In this document: one piece after another, positions 27,086 to 35,542 of the stretch
Position numbering within the stretch: the stretch's first letter is position 1
How the letters are laid out: each line of letters begins with the position of its first letter
Source: Saprospiraceae bacterium
GTDB lineage: Bacteria > Bacteroidota > Bacteroidia > Chitinophagales > Saprospiraceae
Direction: 5' to 3'
DNA: 64,000 nucleotides
Assembly: GCA_021604865.1 (NCBI GenBank)
Contig: BQJU01000024.1
Location: forward strand, 33,778-97,777
Translations under genes and position numbers: made by a program
Notes under the pieces: model-generated
The model's database searches: none
What the model saw: only the letters and a program-made list of their open reading frames with translations
Told to the model about the DNA's origin: nothing

Positions 27086-27127
27086 TTTTTTCTTTGCTAC
27101 AAATAGAGTATGTTTGTACCTACAAAC
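27086..27127 (+). promoter_or_regulatory. Promoter with overlapping palindrome, upstream of a glycosyltransferase operon
   Basis: TATGTTTG (27109-27116) is a full match to the Bacteroidota -7 box; TTTT lies 19 bases upstream (27086-27089) as a weak -33 box. The perfect palindrome GTTTGTA-CC-TACAAAC (27112-27127) overlaps the -7 box, as an operator would. The next start codon is at 27295, so the leader would be about 170 bases. Confidence 0.5.
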
Positions 27128-27294
27128 ACCGTAGTGTAAAGTGAGTTAATGAATTCTGGATAGTCTTATATTGAACTTGCTTTCCACAACTGCACCAAAT
27201 CTGTAGAATAATTTTCCTGTAACAGAACAAAACGTTACCCTTTCCCTTATTGTCTTTGGATCGATTTTATAAGCCCGAGCTATAGGTAATTGTA

Positions 27295-28506
27295 ATGATT
27301 AACTACAAGAGAACATACAACAAGAGAAAACCACGCATCGCCATTGTAGATAATTCAACATGGAATATCTATAATTTTCGTTTGAGCCTGATCAAACGGC
27401 TAAGAGCTGAAGGTTTTGAAGTCATTGTTATTGCCCCAGTGGATGAATACATCCACTACCTCAATGACAGTCATTTCAATAAACATATTGAATTAAAAAA
27501 CCTTTCTCCACAAGGTCGGAGTGTAGGCCGGGATTTATTGTTAATAAAAGAGTTGTACGATATTTACCGACAAGAACAGCCCGATCTGATCATCCACTAT
27601 ACCATCAAACCTAATATATTTGGCAACATTGCCGCCCGATTGGCTGGTATTGCTTCTATTGCTACCATCACAGGCCTTGGTTATACTTTTTTGCACCAGA
27701 GTCTGGTCCACCGGATGGTTCCTTTTTTATACCGATTCGCTTTCCAGAAAACCCGTAAAGTTGTTTTTTATAATCCAGATGATCAACAAATATTTATCAA
27801 GAAGGAATTGATACCGGCCGAAAAAGGCATTGTTATTCCTGGTTCGGGGGTCAATACTAATCACTTTCGACCGCTGGCACTTCCCCAAAAAGAGACTTTC
27901 ATTTTTTTGTTCATTGGGAGACTTTTATACGATAAAGGACTGGGAGAATTTGTCGAAGCTGCTCGTCAGTTGAAACAACTTGCTCCACATGCAGAATGTT
28001 GGGTAATCGGCGGCCTCAATACTAAAAACCCGGCAGCTGTATCTAAAAAACAAATGCTGGAATGGGTAGAGGCACAAGACATTCTTTATTTTGGTGAAGC
28101 AGAGGATGTCCGGAAATATATAAAGAAAGCGAAAGCAATTGTTTTACCATCTTATCGGGAAGGTATACCAAGGTCAATTTTAGAAGCGATGGCCATGGCT
28201 AAACCTGTGATTACAACAAATACCGCAGGATGCCGGGAAACCGTTGAACATGGTAAAAATGGAAGTATTGTACCCGTTAAAGACTCCAAGGCATTAGCAG
28301 AATCGATGTTGAATATCTATCATCAATCCCCTTTAGACTTATTAAAAATGGGCCAATATAGCCGGGAAAAGGCCCTGGCAGAATTTGATGATAAAATTGT
28401 TACCGAAAAATTCTTATCCTTGATCATCAAATTGCTTAAACCTAAGAAAAGCATCAGAAACTGGAAAGAGAGAGAAAGGGAAATCCCTCAACATATTTCA
28501 ATTTAG
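27295..28506 (+). CDS. Glycosyltransferase family 4 (PglA/WbnH-like)
   Basis: 403 residues. The N-terminal domain begins PRIAIVDNSTWNIYNFR. HYTIKPNIFGNIAARLAG and TITGLGYTF are typical of the GT4 subgroup adding the second sugar (often GalNAc) to undecaprenyl-diphosphate-HexNAc. The donor domain has FLFIGRLLYDKGLGEFVEAA, and the E-x7-E motif is EGIPRSILEAMAMAKPV. The C terminus is strongly basic (KKSIRNWKEREREI), fitting contact with the inner membrane. The next gene starts 23 bases later. Specificity is inferred only. Confidence 0.87.
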   Translation: MINYKRTYNKRKPRIAIVDNSTWNIYNFRLSLIKRLRAEGFEVIVIAPVDEYIHYLNDSHFNKHIELKNLSPQGRSVGRDLLLIKELYDIYRQEQPDLIIHYTIKPNIFGNIAARLAGIASIATITGLGYTFLHQSLVHRMVPFLYRFAFQKTRKVVFYNPDDQQIFIKKELIPAEKGIVIPGSGVNTNHFRPLALPQKETFIFLFIGRLLYDKGLGEFVEAARQLKQLAPHAECWVIGGLNTKNPAAVSKKQMLEWVEAQDILYFGEAEDVRKYIKKAKAIVLPSYREGIPRSILEAMAMAKPVITTNTAGCRETVEHGKNGSIVPVKDSKALAESMLNIYHQSPLDLLKMGQYSREKALAEFDDKIVTEKFLSLIIKLLKPKKSIRNWKEREREIPQHISI

Positions 28507-28529
28507 TGTGCTGAGAAATTAAGGCCATT

Positions 28530-30362
28530 TTGAATAAAAATTTAATTAAAACATTCCTTTCTGCCATTGGCCCACAGCTAGTCCTTGCTATCTCTCTGGC
28601 TATCCTTTTTTTCATTTTTCTTAATTATCCTCTCTTTAATACCTTTTTGGGTGTTAGTTTCCATTTGTTTGTATTTATTTATTTTCAAGCCTGGCTGTAT
28701 TTATTTTTCGGCTTTTTATATTACCAATTAATGTTAAAAAGATGGGAAAAATCAAAATATCTTTTTGCTTTTTTGAGTTGGTTAGCATTTAGCAGTTATC
28801 TGATTATTTTCCTGGCATCTTTTGTTGGCCGCCACAATTGGGGCCATCCTCTTCCATTTTCTATGCTGATTATTATACTAAAAGATATCCCTATCTGGCT
28901 GAATACTTTTCCAAGTAATATTACCCCATTATTTTATGCCTTCATTTTGTTATTGGCCTTTTCCCTGTTGTTCTCATTAAAATACGCTGATAAAAAGCTG
29001 AAGGCCATAACTTCCTTTCAAGGCTGGGGGAAATGGACCTCAGTAAGTTTGACACTCCTTGCTGTAATCTTTATTTTAGTTAGCAAAATCTACCAGAAGA
29101 TACCTCCCTATCCCAACAAAGCCCGTCGAGTCGCCTTTTATGCCTTCACCACACATGATCCGATTAGCTCGTTTATTTTCTTAAGCATTTGGGATGAAAT
29201 TATTATACAGGATAATGTACTGCAATTGAATAAATCAAAACCCTGGAATGAACAACGCATGCCTGGTTTGACACCAAAACAAAATGTTTGCTTAATTGTA
29301 GTAGATGCCCTTCGAGCTGATCATTTAGGAATGTACGGTTATGAGCGTCCGGTATCTCCCTTTCTGGATCAATTGGTTTTAGATGATAAATGGCAAAAAG
29401 TGCAATGGGCCAGTTCTAGTTGCAGTTCTTCCTATTGTGGAATATTGAGTATTTTAAAAGGATTATGGTGGAAAGATCAGGGTTTAACAGATTTTGGCCT
29501 TCCAGATCTATTGTCCCTTTATGATTATCAAAATAATTTTATCCTAAGTGGAATACATCGGGGATGGTATGGCCTTGGCAATCGGTATGCCCATGAAATC
29601 AATCTCTTTTACGAAGGTGTAGATTCTAAAGAACGTGTTTCTTCAGATGATCAATTAATATTAGATGGTTTGGAAAAAATAGAGGATTGGTCGACTCCAC
29701 AATTTTTAATGATCCATTTGATGAGTTCGCATTATGCTGGAAAAAAGGAAGATGAATTCAAAAAGTATTTGCCAGCCAAGTATTCACTTGCTGCCCCTTA
29801 TGAGGAAAAAAGGATTGCTTATGCCAATAATTATGACAATGGCATTTTACAAGCAGATCACTACCTTGAAAAGGTTTTTGCCAAATTAGAAGCTACCGGT
29901 TTCCTGGAAAATTCAATCGTGATTATTACCTCCGACCATGGAGAGAATTTAGGCAAAAACGAATTTTTTGGCCATGCTGCTGGCTTGGAACCATTTCTGC
30001 TACACGTTCCATTTTTGATTTATAATTCCAATGGTCGGCGTATTAAAAATGACTATTATGCAACCCATATAGACATTGCCCCGACTATTGCTGATTTATT
30101 AGAACTGCCGATACCGGAACAGTGGCAGGGTGTATCCCTATTAAAAGATTTCCAAAATCGGCAAAGCATTCATCAACAAACAGATGAATTTGCCATTATT
30201 AGTGCTGATTCCAGCCGGATCATTGAATACATCAAAAACACGGCTACAGGTGAGGAAAGCTATTTTGATTTTCAACAAGAGGATGTTAACCTGAAAGACC
30301 TACTCACTGACTCTACTAAAAATGCATTACAGCATCAGCTCGATAGTATTTTAAGAAATTGA
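28530..30362 (+). CDS. Membrane-anchored alkaline-phosphatase/sulfatase-superfamily enzyme
   Basis: 610 residues. Five or so membrane segments (to about residue 185) are followed by a large domain with VVDALRADHLGMYGY (metal Asp259), a nucleophile region SSSCSSSYCGILS (296-308) and IIITSDHGENLG. The domain probably faces the periplasm. This is the layout of phosphoglycerol- and phosphoethanolamine-type transferases; the aligned nucleophile is Ser or Cys, without the sulfatase C-x-P-x-R motif. A phospho-substituent transferase for the glycan is likely. The start is TTG, the first ATG being inside the membrane region. Its last 28 bases overlap the tail of the convergent epimerase gene. Confidence 0.75.
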   Translation: MNKNLIKTFLSAIGPQLVLAISLAILFFIFLNYPLFNTFLGVSFHLFVFIYFQAWLYLFFGFLYYQLMLKRWEKSKYLFAFLSWLAFSSYLIIFLASFVGRHNWGHPLPFSMLIIILKDIPIWLNTFPSNITPLFYAFILLLAFSLLFSLKYADKKLKAITSFQGWGKWTSVSLTLLAVIFILVSKIYQKIPPYPNKARRVAFYAFTTHDPISSFIFLSIWDEIIIQDNVLQLNKSKPWNEQRMPGLTPKQNVCLIVVDALRADHLGMYGYERPVSPFLDQLVLDDKWQKVQWASSSCSSSYCGILSILKGLWWKDQGLTDFGLPDLLSLYDYQNNFILSGIHRGWYGLGNRYAHEINLFYEGVDSKERVSSDDQLILDGLEKIEDWSTPQFLMIHLMSSHYAGKKEDEFKKYLPAKYSLAAPYEEKRIAYANNYDNGILQADHYLEKVFAKLEATGFLENSIVIITSDHGENLGKNEFFGHAAGLEPFLLHVPFLIYNSNGRRIKNDYYATHIDIAPTIADLLELPIPEQWQGVSLLKDFQNRQSIHQQTDEFAIISADSSRIIEYIKNTATGEESYFDFQQEDVNLKDLLTDSTKNALQHQLDSILRN

Positions 30363-31465
30363 ACAATCCGTTCACTTGCTTTACCATCGCCAAAGGGGCT
30401 TTCTTTACTGCTGCGTTTCTTATAATAAACCTGATCTTTCTGCAATTGCACAACTTCTTGAATTACTTCCTTTTTGTCAAAGTCAATAGCGATCACATTG
30501 CCTGAGACTAAACCCTCCGGGCGCTCCGTTTCCCGTCTGAACAATAATACGGGTTTACCCAATACAGTAGCTTCCTCTTGGATACCGCCGCTATCCGTAA
30601 GAATCAAATAGGATTCCTGCATCAGCCAAATAAATACGTCGTAGGCCAAGGCAGGAAGTAGTAAAATCCCGGGGTGATCTTTCAGGCTGGCTTCCACTTT
30701 CTCCTTTATCGTCGGATTAGGATGTACCGGAAATACCAGATGTAACCCGGTTTGTTGATGAAGGTCAATTAATAGTTGGCAAAATTTGTCCAGTGGTTCT
30801 CCCAAGTTTTCCCTGCGATGCATAGTTGCCAACCCAAATAGCTGCCCCGATAGAAAGGTATCCAGTTTATTTTTTAGTTGTAAAATAGTAGATCCGGGGT
30901 TTTGTACGCTTTTTAGCAGGATACATTTCAACGCATCAATGCCGGTATTTCCGGTAAGGAGCATATTTCCAGCAGCAATGCCTTCCCTCAGAAGATTATC
31001 AGCAGCTTGTTGGGTAGGCGGAAAATGGTAATTGGCCAACTGACTGATCAGGCGTCGGTTGGCTTCTTCGGGAAAAGGTAAATCCAGCCGAGAAGTTCTA
31101 AGTCCCGCTTCTACATGTGCAATGGGAATTTGATGGTAAAAAGCAGTTTGTGCACCAGCAAGGGCAGTAGTTGTATCTCCCTGGACAAGGACCAGTTCTG
31201 GCTGAATCCGAGTTAATAATTCATCCAGCTGCGTCATTATCCAGGCGTGGAGTTCACCCAATTTCCGGCTTTTTGGTGGTGGAGGTAATACATATTCTGC
31301 CTCTATCTCAAAAAGTCGCAATACGCCTTTCACCATGTCCTGGTGCTGATTACTTAGGCAAACTTCTATTTTAAAAGTATTGTTTTCCAGCAGCATTGCT
31401 TGTATCAATGGCGCCAATTTTATAGCTTCGGGCCGGGTACCTATGATGAACAATACTTTTTTCAC
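30335..31465 (-). CDS. wecB: UDP-N-acetylglucosamine 2-epimerase (non-hydrolysing)
   Basis: 376 residues. FIIGTRPEAIKLAPLI at the N terminus, HVEAGLRTSRLDLPFPEEANRR in the middle, MHRRENLGEP, and a closing TDSGGIQEEATVLGKP are the classic motifs of the family. It interconverts UDP-GlcNAc and UDP-ManNAc in the cytoplasm, feeding ManNAc-type sugars into the glycan. It is on the opposite strand to its neighbours: its end overlaps the phosphatase-fold gene by 28 bases, and its start is 12 bases from the divergent start of the next glycosyltransferase, so the two promoters must overlap the coding ends. Confidence 0.95.
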   Translation of the reverse strand: MKKVLFIIGTRPEAIKLAPLIQAMLLENNTFKIEVCLSNQHQDMVKGVLRLFEIEAEYVLPPPPKSRKLGELHAWIMTQLDELLTRIQPELVLVQGDTTTALAGAQTAFYHQIPIAHVEAGLRTSRLDLPFPEEANRRLISQLANYHFPPTQQAADNLLREGIAAGNMLLTGNTGIDALKCILLKSVQNPGSTILQLKNKLDTFLSGQLFGLATMHRRENLGEPLDKFCQLLIDLHQQTGLHLVFPVHPNPTIKEKVEASLKDHPGILLLPALAYDVFIWLMQESYLILTDSGGIQEEATVLGKPVLLFRRETERPEGLVSGNVIAIDFDKKEVIQEVVQLQKDQVYYKKRSSKESPFGDGKASERIVQFLKILSS

Positions 31466-31477
31466 TTCAATACTTTA

Positions 31478-32557
31478 ATGAATCAATCTTTACCTAAGTT
31501 ATTAACAATTCTTTTGCCACGGAGCGGTTGCCTTCCCTACGCTCGTGAGATGCTGGCTCACCTTCCCCTTTTCCAACATAAAATCTATGTTTCTGCTTAC
31601 GCGACAGAAGCCGTTCCCAAAGATAGTCATAAGGTCAGGACTTACCGAAACGGGCTGGAATTCATTTTTCACTCCTTGTGGTATCTTCCACTCCTTCTTT
31701 GGCAAATCAACAAGGATTTTAAAAACGGTCATCATACGGTCTATTTCCCAACTTTTCATCATTGGAACCTAGTCATTTTGTTGCTGGCAAAATGGAAAGG
31801 GAAACGCAGCATTTATACGGTCCACAATGGAAAATTGCATGCCGGTGAAGACAGTTTGTTGAATCAAAAATTGCAAAATTGGTGTATAATGTTGGCTGAC
31901 GAGCTGATCTTTTTAACAAAATATGTGGAAAGACAAACAATAGAAAGTTTACCAATCCGGGGGAAGACTCATTTAATCCTACATAGTTTGTTGGAGCTTC
32001 CCGGCTTACAATTTATCCATAGACAATTGCCCACCCATCCCAAAATCCTTTTTCTGGGCCGGATAGAACGATACAAAGGTCTGGAGTTGCTTCTGGAGGC
32101 TATTTCAGGGATTCCGGAAGCACACATTTCGGGATTGACCATTGCCGGCAAGGCGGCCTACCCTATTCTACTACACGCTGGACTAAAAAACATTCATCTG
32201 ATCAACAAAAGATCGACTGAATCCGAAATTGTTGAATTGCTTGAGACCCATGATATCCTGGTCCTTCCTTACCTGGATGCCACCCAATCCGGCATTCTTA
32301 CCCTAGCCATTCGGGCAGGATTACCTTGTGTGATTACTCGTGTTGGAGGATTACCGGAACAATTAGAAGAACAGGAAGCTGTCTTTGTGGTCCCTACTTC
32401 TGAAGGCATCAGAAGAGGTATTCATGATTTGATTCAACAGCCAAACCTCTATGCTGCCATCAACAAAAAACTTCGCCTTAAAGCTAATGACCCAGGTTGG
32501 GAAAAGGCAGGAGAAAAATTGACTACAATCATACTAAAAACTTTACCCTCCCAATAA
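31478..32557 (+). CDS. Glycosyltransferase family 4
   Basis: 359 residues from the ATG at 31478; an in-frame start at 31400 would overlap the divergent epimerase gene and adds nothing family-like. The N-terminal half is poorly conserved (FHHWNLVILLLAKWKGKRSI, then YTVHNGK). The donor half has KILFLGRIERYKGLELLLEAI and PYLDATQSGILTLAIRAGLP with IRRGI downstream, the GT4 donor site with Gln/Ser in place of the first Glu. Its 3' end overlaps the tail of the convergent GT4 gene by 15 bases. Substrate unknown. Confidence 0.78.
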   Translation: MNQSLPKLLTILLPRSGCLPYAREMLAHLPLFQHKIYVSAYATEAVPKDSHKVRTYRNGLEFIFHSLWYLPLLLWQINKDFKNGHHTVYFPTFHHWNLVILLLAKWKGKRSIYTVHNGKLHAGEDSLLNQKLQNWCIMLADELIFLTKYVERQTIESLPIRGKTHLILHSLLELPGLQFIHRQLPTHPKILFLGRIERYKGLELLLEAISGIPEAHISGLTIAGKAAYPILLHAGLKNIHLINKRSTESEIVELLETHDILVLPYLDATQSGILTLAIRAGLPCVITRVGGLPEQLEEQEAVFVVPTSEGIRRGIHDLIQQPNLYAAINKKLRLKANDPGWEKAGEKLTTIILKTLPSQ

Positions 32558-33844
32558 TTTCAGGTACTGATCTGCTACGACCCGAAGTGTATAGGGTTGA
32601 GCCATTTGCATCCTCAATTCCAAAGGTACCGTTTGCCCTTTTTTCGTTTCTAAAAATCGGGTAAATGCCTCAATATGGTTGGCGCGGATGTCTCTGCCAA
32701 TGGGCAAATTCAATATTAGAGGGTATTCACTCATAAAACGAGCGAAAGTATCGGCCTCATGATAACAGATATTGATGATCGGCTTGCCACTCATCAAGTA
32801 GTCTACAGATTTACTTGGTAAATGATAAGCTGTGCGATTGCCGATATTAAGCAAAAAATCAATCTCCCGGGTTACCAAAGCAACTTCCTGACGACTCACC
32901 AGGCCATGCATACGCAAATTGTCTTTGAGGGTTGGATAAGCATTAAATATGGTATAAAAAGCAGGATCAATCTCGCCAAAAAAGTGAATTAGCAATTTTT
33001 TTTTAAAATGAGGATGTGAGTCAAGAGTGACAGTGAGTAATTTGAGTAATGAGTCAGGAGTTCGAATACGATGATAGAATGCACCAAAATAGGCCAGGTG
33101 AGTTTTATCTTTTTCCGGCATCCAAAGGGAGCCTTCCCCGGAAGGAGGTATTTCCAGGCTGAATAAAGGGGGGATTACCCAGATTTTCTCCCTTATTTCC
33201 GGAAAATGATCCAAATATTTTTCTTTTGCCGGTTCAACAGTAACGGAAACAGCATCAGCAAGTCTTAGCACCTTTTGCTCTGCAAAATGGTTAAGCCGAT
33301 TGTATAAAAACTGGTTATTAATCCGAGATTCGGCCGCAATGGAAAAAGGATCTTCGATATCTACTAACCAATGAAGGCTGGATATAGATCGCTTGCAAGC
33401 CAGAGCAATTAAATGAGCCGTAAACGGTAGGCCTACACTGACAACTGCATCAAAGTCAAATTGTCGAATAAGATTTCGAGCAAGTTGTCTACCTGGCAAA
33501 TACCACAGGCATCGTCCATCCGGCCAGTAGAAACTACGCCAGCTTATATCAATAACGCCTTCCATTACCTTACGAAAAAAACCATTGCTTCTCTGACTGC
33601 CTACTTCTCCCCTCCTTTTCTTTTTACCAATCAAATTGTAAACCCAGTCCAAAAGTGAATTGGCTCCTGCTCGATGAATAAACACCCCTTTCTGGACCGT
33701 TTTCTTTTCCAAACCACTCCGGTAGGTACAGACAATATGTACTTCGTGCCCTTGTTTTACCCAATATTCGGCAATAGCCCCCCAGCGATAAACATTAGGG
33801 CTCACCGAAGGATAGTATTGGGAAGTGATAATAAGGATACGCAT
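32543..33844 (-). CDS. Glycosyltransferase family 4-like protein
   Basis: 433 residues. Opens with ILIITSQYYPSVSPNVYRWG, the acceptor-domain strand and loop. VDIEDPFSIAAESRINN and AYFGAFYHRIRTPDSLL mark the inter-domain region, and LPSKSVDYLMSGKPIINI is the donor end, resembling WbuB-type enzymes more than the classic E-x7-E group. Transcribed with the two polytopic membrane proteins upstream, whose genes end four bases before it on the same strand. Which sugar it adds is not evident. Confidence 0.75.
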   Translation of the reverse strand: MRILIITSQYYPSVSPNVYRWGAIAEYWVKQGHEVHIVCTYRSGLEKKTVQKGVFIHRAGANSLLDWVYNLIGKKKRRGEVGSQRSNGFFRKVMEGVIDISWRSFYWPDGRCLWYLPGRQLARNLIRQFDFDAVVSVGLPFTAHLIALACKRSISSLHWLVDIEDPFSIAAESRINNQFLYNRLNHFAEQKVLRLADAVSVTVEPAKEKYLDHFPEIREKIWVIPPLFSLEIPPSGEGSLWMPEKDKTHLAYFGAFYHRIRTPDSLLKLLTVTLDSHPHFKKKLLIHFFGEIDPAFYTIFNAYPTLKDNLRMHGLVSRQEVALVTREIDFLLNIGNRTAYHLPSKSVDYLMSGKPIINICYHEADTFARFMSEYPLILNLPIGRDIRANHIEAFTRFLETKKGQTVPLELRMQMAQPYTLRVVADQYLKLLGG

Positions 33845-33847
33845 GAA

Positions 33848-35542
33848 CTATTCTTTCTTGATGTGAAAACCTTCTTCCAGCCGGTCTCCTCTTAGCTGAA
33901 GTAATGGATTGTAGTTTACAGGTAAACATGGCGGAAATAATCCCCAACAATAATAGTCAGCAACTACCTTAACAGGAACCTCATCCAAACGGATGGTTTG
34001 AAAATTTTCAGCTTTATTGACGCTTGCGGGGGTGAGGTATTGCTTCCAACCTTGGGATGGATGTACCAAATGGCGGAATAATACCATTGTCAAGAAAATG
34101 ATGACGAGCCTCCCTATTTTTGATCGTTTAAAAGTTAGAATCTTTCCCATCCAAATACTCCAGGGAACTGCAACAAAACCAATAATCCATGCCCATCCAA
34201 AACGAATATCCGGGTAACGAAAAAACCAAAACAAGAGAAACAAAGTGGAAATAATGCCAAGTGAAAAATAACCAAATTGGGTGTCCCAATCCCATTTTTT
34301 TCTTTTTAGAATTAAATAAATCCACATGGGAATAGTCAGGGGGACGCCAAGTAGAAAAATCCAATACCTGGCTTGAACTTTTACTTCAGCCAACCAATAC
34401 GGCCACCATTCATTAATATGGATTTCTCTTATTACGAATTGTCGATAATTACGAGAAATTCCAAAAGTAGCATGCTCAGAGACATAGGTGTACTGCCCTC
34501 TGGCAATTTCCCAGGGCACCTGCCAATCAGGAGCGGGGAAGGATAAAAAGGTTAATGGATAAATCCAATATCCGGAAAGGATATAATTTCGAACCACCCA
34601 GGGGACAATAAATATCCCACCTAGAAGGATTGCACCAACAATTGGTTTCCAGTTTTTTTGTCTCCCCGCAAGAAATAATAATAACACTGGAAATAGAAAA
34701 TAAAATATAGCTAGAAATTTAATGGTGATTAACCAGATACTGAGTACAATAATCAGCAGTGCTTTTCCATCTAATTTCCGGAACGATTGCTCTACGGTTT
34801 TTTCTATCCAGAGCGTAAGCAGAAATAAGCCTAAAAAGAGATGAGCATAGTCTGCATCAGCTACCGTTAGTTTTGCCCGAAAGGGAAAGATCAAAAAAAC
34901 AACCTTTATTAAATCTGCAGCGAGATAATCAAAATTCCCGGTTAACAGCCGCTCATAGCCTACACTAAATTGGAGAAGCAACAAAACACATAAAAAGCCA
35001 GTAAGATCGTACAATCCGCCTTCAAAAATAAAGGTAAATCCAAATATCGCACTCAATAGATGAAAAGTAGAGTTAAACCCCAGACGGTCCTCAATATTGG
35101 CCAGGCCAGGCATTAGAGGATAGTTTTCCAGCCATCGGATAAAGGGTAAATAATAACCACCTTCGTCGATGAGCTCTCCTGGGCTGGCAGACATGGATAG
35201 GGCCAGGAAGAAACCTAAAACAAAAATTAATTTAATTGGCAAGCTGAGTGCCCATAATTGTTTGAAGGGAGCAAATAATATCCGGGAAATCGCTTTGAAT
35301 TTTTTTATCCAGACAAGGAGGCTCCCGAGACTCAGAAATACAATAAAGCTTAAATTTAAAGGTAGGTAAAAGCTGTAAAATTGTGCCAGCGTAAGGATAA
35401 AAACAAAACCTAACAAGACCAGTACCATACTGGTTGGTTTTTCTTTTATACCAAAAGATGTGTATAATAATTTGGCTGCAACAAATCCCAAACCACCGGT
35501 CAGCAGGAAAATAAACCCCCAAATTAGTAAGATTAAGATCAT
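33848..35542 (-). CDS. Polytopic membrane protein (LIC_10190-like), paralogue 1
   Basis: 564 residues with about 12 hydrophobic segments. SMSASPGELIDEGGYYLPFI, then RWLENYPLMPGLANIEDRLG and FNSTFHLLSAIFG form the conserved first loop, shared almost position by position with the next upstream gene. The pattern recalls the LIC_10190 family of spirochaete and Bacteroidota membrane proteins and, more distantly, GT-C glycosyltransferases, whose catalytic Asp/Glu also lies in the first large loop (here DEGGY). The C-terminal domain ends in a Cys-containing segment CWGLFPPCLPVNYNP. The start codon shares one base with the upstream stop (TAATG). Probably acts on lipid-linked sugars at the membrane; unproven. 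Confidence 0.6.
   Translation of the reverse strand: MILILLIWGFIFLLTGGLGFVAAKLLYTSFGIKEKPTSMVLVLLGFVFILTLAQFYSFYLPLNLSFIVFLSLGSLLVWIKKFKAISRILFAPFKQLWALSLPIKLIFVLGFFLALSMSASPGELIDEGGYYLPFIRWLENYPLMPGLANIEDRLGFNSTFHLLSAIFGFTFIFEGGLYDLTGFLCVLLLLQFSVGYERLLTGNFDYLAADLIKVVFLIFPFRAKLTVADADYAHLFLGLFLLTLWIEKTVEQSFRKLDGKALLIIVLSIWLITIKFLAIFYFLFPVLLLFLAGRQKNWKPIVGAILLGGIFIVPWVVRNYILSGYWIYPLTFLSFPAPDWQVPWEIARGQYTYVSEHATFGISRNYRQFVIREIHINEWWPYWLAEVKVQARYWIFLLGVPLTIPMWIYLILKRKKWDWDTQFGYFSLGIISTLFLLFWFFRYPDIRFGWAWIIGFVAVPWSIWMGKILTFKRSKIGRLVIIFLTMVLFRHLVHPSQGWKQYLTPASVNKAENFQTIRLDEVPVKVVADYYCWGLFPPCLPVNYNPLLQLRGDRLEEGFHIKKE

Larger units (their letters stand above)
26730..27294. other. 565-bp intergenic region with two 93-bp repeats and a promoter
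   Basis: Contains two 93-bp direct repeats, each with two hairpin-forming stretches, and a TATGTTTG promoter box at 27109 overlapping a perfect palindrome. Short open frames on the plus strand within the repeats have no recognisable content. Confidence 0.55.
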
